Below are positions 59,334 through 64,000 of a stretch of 64,000 nt of DNA, piece by piece. The notes below the pieces were generated by a model. The model made no database searches, was not told where the DNA came from, and worked only from the letters and a program-made list of their open reading frames with translations. Position numbers and translations under genes: made by a program. Location: assembly GCF_023922585.1 (NCBI RefSeq), contig NZ_JAMFTN010000010.1, positions 62,420-126,419 on the forward strand, read 5' to 3'. The stretch comes from Aliidiomarina quisquiliarum (GTDB taxonomy: Bacteria > Pseudomonadota > Gammaproteobacteria > Enterobacterales > Alteromonadaceae). The number at the start of each line of letters is the position of its first letter. The first letter of the stretch is position 1.

Positions 59334-60169
59334 GAACGGCGTCGCTCCTTGTTTGATCGCCGCGCCCGTTTCAGTTGGCGCTCTCTGTCTTCTGGGGTAA
59401 TCACCGGAGCCGACTCCAGTTTAGGTAATTCCGCTAGGGTACGTAAATAATTCACTTCTTTTAGATCAAGGTCCATCCAGCCACCTTGCACTAAACCTTT
59501 TGGCAATAGCTGTTCGCCCATGCGAATACGAATTAAGCGGTTAACTAATAATCCTTGCGACTCCCACATCCGGCGTACTTGGCGGTTACGGCCTTCGGTT
59601 AAGCTTACATGGAACCAGCGGTTTAACCCTTCGCCACCTTGGCGTTTCACTTTTAAGAAGTTTGCTTTCCCGTCTTCTAGCATGACCCCTTGGCGCAACC
59701 GTTGAATAATGGCGTCGTTCACTTCACCAAATACGCGCACTGCATATTCACGTTCAACTTCATATTTTGGGTGCATTAAACGGTTAGCAAGTTCACCGTC
59801 TGTGGTAAACAGCAATAAACCCGAAGTATTAATGTCAAGACGGCCAATGGCAACCCAACGGGAGTTATTTAAATACGGTAAGCTGGAATAAACCGTTGGC
59901 CGCCCTTCTGGGTCTTTCCGCGTGACTAATTCACCTTCGGGTTTGTGGTACACAATCACGCGGCACGGCACTTCTTCTTCCGTTTTCACTTCCACCCGGT
60001 GGCCGTCAATACGAATGTCTGCACCAGGGCCTATACGCTCACCTAAGTGGGCTACTTTGCCATTCACTCGTACTCGCCCTGCACTAATTTTAGCTTCAAG
60101 TTCACGGCGCGAACCATGGCCGGATCGCGCTAATACTTTTTGTAACTTTTCAGTTGGTGCCGTTTTCAC
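59330..60169 (-). CDS. rluB: 23S rRNA pseudouridine(2605) synthase
   Basis: Isomerises U2605 of 23S rRNA. N-terminal S4 RNA-binding domain ([19 protein letters not shown]), catalytic aspartate in [14 protein letters not shown], and [11 protein letters not shown] near the end of the fold. The C-terminus is strongly basic ([13 protein letters not shown]). 279 aa from a GTG start at 60169 that lies within the end of scpB. Confidence 0.94.
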   Translation of the reverse strand: MKTAPTEKLQKVLARSGHGSRRELEAKISAGRVRVNGKVAHLGERIGPGADIRIDGHRVEVKTEEEVPCRVIVYHKPEGELVTRKDPEGRPTVYSSLPYLNNSRWVAIGRLDINTSGLLLFTTDGELANRLMHPKYEVEREYAVRVFGEVNDAIIQRLRQGVMLEDGKANFLKVKRQGGEGLNRWFHVSLTEGRNRQVRRMWESQGLLVNRLIRIRMGEQLLPKGLVQGGWMDLDLKEVNYLRTLAELPKLESAPVITPEDRERQLKRARRSNKERRRS

Positions 60170-60734
60170 TGTTTAATACCTCTATCATGTCACGCTCCCG
60201 CGTGTCGGGTTCAGGCGGTTCGGCCAATGCAGGAATATCGGCCACCGACTGAAGAGAAAAATAGTCTAAAAATTCTTTGGTGGTTGCAAACAAAGCGGGC
60301 CGACCAGGAACTTCTTTATGGCCCACAACTTTCACCCAGCCTCGTTCTTGTAGCGTACGCATTATTTGGGTGCTCACCGACACCCCTCGTATGGCTTCTA
60401 TTTCACCACGGGTGGTAGGCTGTCGCCAAGCAATTAACGCCAAGGTTTCCAGCAAGGCCGCCGAATACCGTGGCGCCCGCTCCGGCCACATATTGGCCAA
60501 GGCAGGGCCTAGTTCGGCACGGGTTTGAAAGCGAAAGCCGCTGGCTACTTCCACCAGCTGTACACCCCGTTCACGATAGTCGTCTTGTAACTGATCAAGC
60601 ACTTGCCGAATACGGGGCCTATTTAGCGAAAAATTTGCCAGTGCGCCACTTAGTAACTGGTCTACCGTTACCGCTTGTTCCGCAGCAAAAATTGCTGCTT
60701 CAACAATTTGTTTTAGTTGCTTATCGGAAATCAT
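60150..60734 (-). CDS. scpB: Condensin subunit ScpB
   Basis: Winged-helix subunit that binds ScpA within the SMC complex. Typical opening [21 protein letters not shown] and the block [28 protein letters not shown] cover the two winged helices; 194 aa. It overlaps scpA by four bases and rluB by 20 bases. Its partner SMC is encoded at 19-23 kb. Confidence 0.95.
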   Translation of the reverse strand: MISDKQLKQIVEAAIFAAEQAVTVDQLLSGALANFSLNRPRIRQVLDQLQDDYRERGVQLVEVASGFRFQTRAELGPALANMWPERAPRYSAALLETLALIAWRQPTTRGEIEAIRGVSVSTQIMRTLQERGWVKVVGHKEVPGRPALFATTKEFLDYFSLQSVADIPALAEPPEPDTRERDMIEVLNSENGTN

Positions 60735-61591
60735 AGCGCGGGCGTTTCCTCTTGGGCCAGTTGCTCATAGCGCGACACATAAATTACCGAATAAGCTTCC
60801 GCTTGAATAAGGCGAATTAAGCCTTCTTTATTCAATTCTAAAATGGCTAGAAAACTTACTACCACCCCTGCCTTCCCTTCACTCACATCAAACAGCTCTA
60901 CAAAGTCAAGCCGTTTCACCTGGCTTAACCGCTCGAGCACCCGGCTCATACGCTCACGGGTCGACAGTGCTTCGCGCATTACCTGGTGGTGCGCTTGAGC
61001 CTTCACCAACTGCATAACTCGTGCTAGGGCCAAACTTAAGTCGGCCAAGGTTACCGCTGGCGGCTCTTGCGCGGCAATATCTTGCGCATCGGTAAAGGCG
61101 CTGCCAACAAAAAAGTCTCGCTCTTGTTGCGGTTGGTGGTCTAGTTGTTGGGCGCCTTCACGCACCACTTCATATTCCCGTAAGCGCCGAATAAGCTCTG
61201 CACGGGGGTCTAGCTCTTCGTCTTCTTCACTTGCTAGCTGCGGTAATAGCAATCTACTTTTAATTTCTGCCAACATGGCCGCCATCACTAAATAATCCGC
61301 GGCCAATTCCAATTTTAACTCATGCATTAACTCGACATATTCCATATATTGCTTGGTTATTGGCAATATAGGTAAATCAAGAATATCCATTTTCTGGCGG
61401 CGTATTAGGTACAACAATAAATCCATTGGCCCAGAAAACGCCTCCAACATCAGCTCTAACGCTTCTGGTGGAATATACAAGTCGTCTGGTCGGTCGAACA
61501 TTGGCTCGCCGCGCACAAAACCCAGCGGTAAGCTATGTTGTTCTGTTACTGGCGGCTCTAACACCGCAGCTCCAACCAAAGAATCGCTCAT
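60731..61591 (-). CDS. scpA: Condensin kleisin ScpA
   Basis: Kleisin that bridges the two SMC heads. N-terminal region with FSGPMDLLLYLIRRQKMDILDLPI and TKQYMEYVELMHELKLELAADYLVMA, the family signature, and a C-terminal winged helix (VVSFLAILELNKEGLIRLIQ). 286 aa. It starts immediately after the yciO stop and overlaps scpB by four bases. Confidence 0.95.
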   Translation of the reverse strand: MSDSLVGAAVLEPPVTEQHSLPLGFVRGEPMFDRPDDLYIPPEALELMLEAFSGPMDLLLYLIRRQKMDILDLPILPITKQYMEYVELMHELKLELAADYLVMAAMLAEIKSRLLLPQLASEEDEELDPRAELIRRLREYEVVREGAQQLDHQPQQERDFFVGSAFTDAQDIAAQEPPAVTLADLSLALARVMQLVKAQAHHQVMREALSTRERMSRVLERLSQVKRLDFVELFDVSEGKAGVVVSFLAILELNKEGLIRLIQAEAYSVIYVSRYEQLAQEETPAL

Positions 61592-62215
61592 TTACGCTTC
61601 AAACGGGCTTGGGTCGCCTTGCCCAATACGCAAAATGGACACTCCACCGTCGGCCAAGTCCACTACTGTGGTTGGTTTTTCACCTATTTGGCCACCATCA
61701 ATAATAACGTCTACCTGGCCATCAAGGGCATCACGAATCTCTTCCGGATCAGACTCGGCAAACTCACGCCCTGGTAAAATTAACGTGGTCGACATTAACG
61801 GTTCCCGCAACTCTGCTAATAAGGTTTGCGCAATAACGTGATCTGGTACCCGTAAACCAATGGTTTTTCGCTTCGGGTTTAGCAACCGCTTGGGCACTTC
61901 TTTGGTGCCTTTTAATACAAAAGTATAGGCACCTGGGGTGTTGTTTTTAATTAACCGAAAGGCTTGGTTATCAACCCGAGCATATTCCGACAATTCCGAC
62001 AAATCGCGACACATCAGGGTAAAGTTATGATCTTTGCCAATATCCCGAATACGGCAAATACGCTGCAAGGCGTCTTTGTTTTCTAGTTGGCAACCAATGG
62101 CATAACCCGAATCAGTGGGGTACACCACTACGGCGCCGCCACGAATGAGTTCGGCTGCCTGGGCAATGGTGCGCTGCTGCGGGTTCACCGGGTGAACCTC
62201 AAAATAATTAGTCAT
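61592..62215 (-). CDS. yciO: YciO/YrdC/Sua5-family protein
   Basis: Member of the threonylcarbamoyladenylate synthase superfamily, closest in pattern to YciO. VVYPTDSGYAIGCQLENKDA, RICRIRDIGKDHNFTLMCRD and PGAYTFVLKGTKEVP are conserved. TsaC normally makes the tRNA t6A precursor; how far YciO shares this activity is uncertain. 207 aa. It follows rnm by three bases. Confidence 0.88.
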   Translation of the reverse strand: MTNYFEVHPVNPQQRTIAQAAELIRGGAVVVYPTDSGYAIGCQLENKDALQRICRIRDIGKDHNFTLMCRDLSELSEYARVDNQAFRLIKNNTPGAYTFVLKGTKEVPKRLLNPKRKTIGLRVPDHVIAQTLLAELREPLMSTTLILPGREFAESDPEEIRDALDGQVDVIIDGGQIGEKPTTVVDLADGGVSILRIGQGDPSPFEA

Positions 62216-62218
62216 ACT

Positions 62219-63088
62219 TCATACTCCCTCGCTTAAATTCCATGCTTCCCATATGGGTGTACATTGTGGCGGCAAAGCTAAATTTTTGCCAAGCTCGCGC
62301 CAGCGCCCTGGAAAATGAAAATCAGATCCAACCGAAGCTGCTAAGCCATGTTCAGTGGCTAGTGCGGCTAATTGTAAGCGCTGCTTTGGCTCTTGCTGCC
62401 CAGACGCCACTTCAATGGCGTCGCCACCGGCAGCCTTAAAGGCCACGGTTAAACGCCGCAGCCACTTACTAGTTAACTGATAAGCCAATGGGTGCGCCAA
62501 GCCAGCACTACCACCGGCCGCATGAATTGCAGCAATGGCTTCATCAATGGTACACCAAGGGGTTGCCACATAAGCACACTGGCCCTTACCCAAATAACGC
62601 CGAAACGCGTCTTCCATGTTTTTAACATAGCCATGCTCAACCAAGGCCGCACCAAAGTGAGCACGGGTTAATACCCGGCCAGCATGGGCCACCGGTAAAT
62701 GCTCTTCTGCCACGCCATACTTTATCAATTTTTCAGCAATGGCTGCAGCGCGGGCGTGGCGGGTATTTTGTTGCCGAGTGGCTAAACCAACCACCGCTTC
62801 ATGGCTGGTGTCAAAATTCCAACCTAGAATGTGTATTTCAAACTGCTGCCATTGGCAACTAAATTCCACTCCCGAAATAATTGTTGGGGCGCCTTTACCA
62901 TAAGCAACCGCAGCTTCCCGCGCCAGTGCAACAGCGGCAATGGCATCGTGGTCGGTAATAGCTAAATAGTCGAGCTGCATTTGCGCCGCCCGCATCACCA
63001 AAATCGCTGGCGTTAAACTGCCATCTGAAATATTCGAATGGCAATGTAAATCAATCCGTAACGGTGGTTTATTCATTTCTATCATCAT
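62219..63088 (-). CDS. rnm: PHP-domain 5'-3' exoribonuclease RNase AM
   Basis: Homologue of E. coli YciV/RNase AM, which trims 5' ends of rRNAs and hydrolyses nucleoside bisphosphates. The PHP metal ligands are all seen: DLHCHSNISDG, ITDHDA, GVEFSC, LAHPLAY and SVGSDFHFPG. 289 aa. It is divergent from the trp leader, exactly as in E. coli. It begins the rnm-yciO-scpA-scpB-rluB-aguA-recX train. Confidence 0.92.
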   Translation of the reverse strand: MMIEMNKPPLRIDLHCHSNISDGSLTPAILVMRAAQMQLDYLAITDHDAIAAVALAREAAVAYGKGAPTIISGVEFSCQWQQFEIHILGWNFDTSHEAVVGLATRQQNTRHARAAAIAEKLIKYGVAEEHLPVAHAGRVLTRAHFGAALVEHGYVKNMEDAFRRYLGKGQCAYVATPWCTIDEAIAAIHAAGGSAGLAHPLAYQLTSKWLRRLTVAFKAAGGDAIEVASGQQEPKQRLQLAALATEHGLAASVGSDFHFPGRWRELGKNLALPPQCTPIWEAWNLSEGV

Positions 63089-63165
63089 GGCTCTATATTA
63101 CGTGGTTTAGCATTGAAAAAACACAAGTTGCTGCTGAAAATGTAGCCACTCATTTATATAAGGTG

Positions 63166-63193
63166 TTGACACGCTCGGCGGCACGGGTTAGTT
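63166..63193 (+). promoter_or_regulatory. trp operon promoter
   Basis: Perfect TTGACA at 63166-63171 and TTAGTT at 63188-63193 with a 16-base spacer, upstream of the leader peptide. The E. coli trp promoter has the same -35 and a TTAACT -10 overlapped by the TrpR operator. I cannot identify a clear TrpR palindrome here. Confidence 0.6.
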
Positions 63194-63227
63194 TTTATTA
63201 TATATTCAACTTTCAGGCTCGTTACAC

Positions 63228-63317
63228 ATGACACACTCAGCTAACGTAATAGCATTTTTTCACCCGTGGTGGTGGCATTCGCATAACGCGGGTGCAAGTG
63301 TGCTGTGGGTGAAATAA
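63228..63317 (+). CDS. trpL: trp leader peptide
   Basis: A 29-aa frame from ATG to TAA containing three consecutive tryptophan codons (63267-63275; peptide ..FFHPWWWHSH..) and a fourth Trp near the end. It sits between the trp promoter and an attenuator, upstream of trpE. Ribosome stalling at the Trp run under tryptophan shortage would expose the antiterminator. No strong Shine-Dalgarno is seen. Confidence 0.92.
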   Translation: MTHSANVIAFFHPWWWHSHNAGASVLWVK

Positions 63318-63373
63318 AATTTCGTAAATAATACCTGATAAGCATATAAACCCGCTCCTGTAGCGGGTTTTTT
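63261..63373 (+). promoter_or_regulatory. trp attenuator (segments 1-4 and terminator)
   Basis: Segment 1 CACCCG (63261-63266), just before the Trp codons. Segment 2 GCGGGTG (63288-63294). Segment 3 AACCCGCT (63349-63356). Segment 4 AGCGGGTT (63362-63369), followed by T to 63373. Segments 1:2 pair, 2:3 form the antiterminator (GCGGGT with ACCCGC) and 3:4 the rho-independent terminator with an 8-bp stem and CCTGT loop. An extra helix TTTCACCC/GGGTGAAA (63258-63265 with 63307-63314) is possible. Confidence 0.85.
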
Positions 63374-63454
63374 CGTTTCAGGAGTTTATTTTCGGCGTTT
63401 TAACGTTCAATCGTTAACCCACCCATGTTCGTTAATAGAAGTGAGTAACTCGTC

Positions 63455-64000
63455 ATGTCTGAGCAACTTCCCTTAGCTAAGCTGCCCTTGTCGCAGACCG
63501 CCACAGGTACGGTGGTGCCGGTAGTACTATCCACGCCCTACCATTTCGACCCCTTAGCTACCTTTGCTAGTTTGCGCCAGCCTGAGGGCGAACACCTGTT
63601 GTTAGAGTCGGCTGAAATTGACTCCCGCGCAAACCTGAAAAGCTTAATGCTTATCGACGCCTCGTTGCGCTTAGTGGCTAACGGTAACCAAGTTGAAATA
63701 ACCCCATTAAGCGCCAACGGCAAAGTTATTATAAATTGGCTTGCCACCCAGCTGCCAGCAGCTATTGAACAACAAACAACGGCAACGGGCGAACTACAAC
63801 TTACTATGCCGCCGCCTAACCCAACTTTGAACGAGCAAGAACGGCTGCTAGCCATAAGTAACCTAGAGCCCCTACGGATTTTACAACACCAGCTTACTAG
63901 CACGCGCGAACATCCTTTTGCTATTTTCTTAGCTGGTGTATTTGCCTACGACTTATTAGCTAGCTTTGAAACCTTACCCCAGGTTGCTGCAGGCGCTAAC
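63455..64000 (+). CDS. trpE: Anthranilate synthase component I, 5' part (cut by window edge)
   Basis: Converts chorismate to anthranilate with TrpG, the first step of tryptophan synthesis. 182 codons are present up to the window edge without a stop. The tryptophan feedback motif LLESAEIDS is at residues 48-56, followed by a RLVANG-type strand and, later, FAIFLAGVFAYDLLASFE, the start of the chorismate-binding fold. GTGAG about nine bases upstream supports the ATG at 63455. It lies downstream of the attenuator, so expression should follow tryptophan supply. Confidence 0.93.
   Translation, partial: MSEQLPLAKLPLSQTATGTVVPVVLSTPYHFDPLATFASLRQPEGEHLLLESAEIDSRANLKSLMLIDASLRLVANGNQVEITPLSANGKVIINWLATQLPAAIEQQTTATGELQLTMPPPNPTLNEQERLLAISNLEPLRILQHQLTSTREHPFAIFLAGVFAYDLLASFETLPQVAAGAN

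Overview
The window is a gene-dense piece of a gammaproteobacterial chromosome. Protein sequences and gene order point to a marine Alteromonadales relative, probably close to Idiomarina or Pseudidiomarina; this placement is inferred without a database search. Supporting signs are E. coli-like gene pairs (zipA-ligA, pabB-nudL, ffh/ypjD/yfjD, rpsP-rimM-trmD-rplS, alaS-csrA-tRNA-Ser-tRNA-Arg, rnm next to trpL-trpE), an SMC/ScpAB condensin instead of MukBEF, a Na+-translocating oxaloacetate decarboxylase, and a rich set of PAS, GGDEF, histidine kinase and receiver proteins. No insertion sequence, prophage, integrase or CRISPR array is visible. No stretch above 300 bases lacks a gene.

Layout. 1-4 kb: 5' part of dnaE, a four-PAS diguanylate cyclase, and three tRNA-Asp genes under one strong promoter. 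4-16 kb: a TIGR03503-like membrane protein with dnaQ, divergent rnhA, then a five-gene leftward operon (rhodanese, HlyU/SqrR/BigR-type ArsR regulator, DUF2892 protein, RND permease, RND adaptor) wedged into the otherwise E. coli-like order dnaQ-rnhA-yafS-gloB-mltD. 16-29 kb: ligA, zipA, smc, rmuC, class I fumarase, pabB-nudL and cysB. 29-33 kb: a soluble histidine kinase, yciH, a STAS protein and a two-receiver regulator whose first receiver has lost its phosphorylation site. 33-39 kb: two coupled amidohydrolase genes holding one complete and two degenerate domains, then cytochrome c', cytochrome b561 and a receiver protein joined by overlaps. 39-46 kb: rpsP operon, ffh, ypjD, yfjD and a lipoprotein transglycosylase. 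46-54 kb: gshA, a large hybrid kinase, a small two-helix membrane protein and oadGAB. 54-63 kb: two tRNA-Arg, tRNA-Ser, csrA, alaS, and the tightly overlapping train rnm-yciO-scpA-scpB-rluB-aguA-recX. 63-64 kb: the trp leader with a complete attenuator and the start of trpE.

The strongest candidate for an undescribed system is the operon at 6.7-12.2 kb. Its regulator carries the two cysteines, 66 residues apart, that define persulfide-sensing ArsR repressors. The rhodanese and DUF2892 genes look like a split version of E. coli YgaP, and both are linked to an RND efflux pump. A sulfane-sulfur-responsive efflux operon is the working inference. Second is an RNA-level observation: five of six tRNA genes are flanked by complementary leader and trailer sequences that would extend the acceptor stem.
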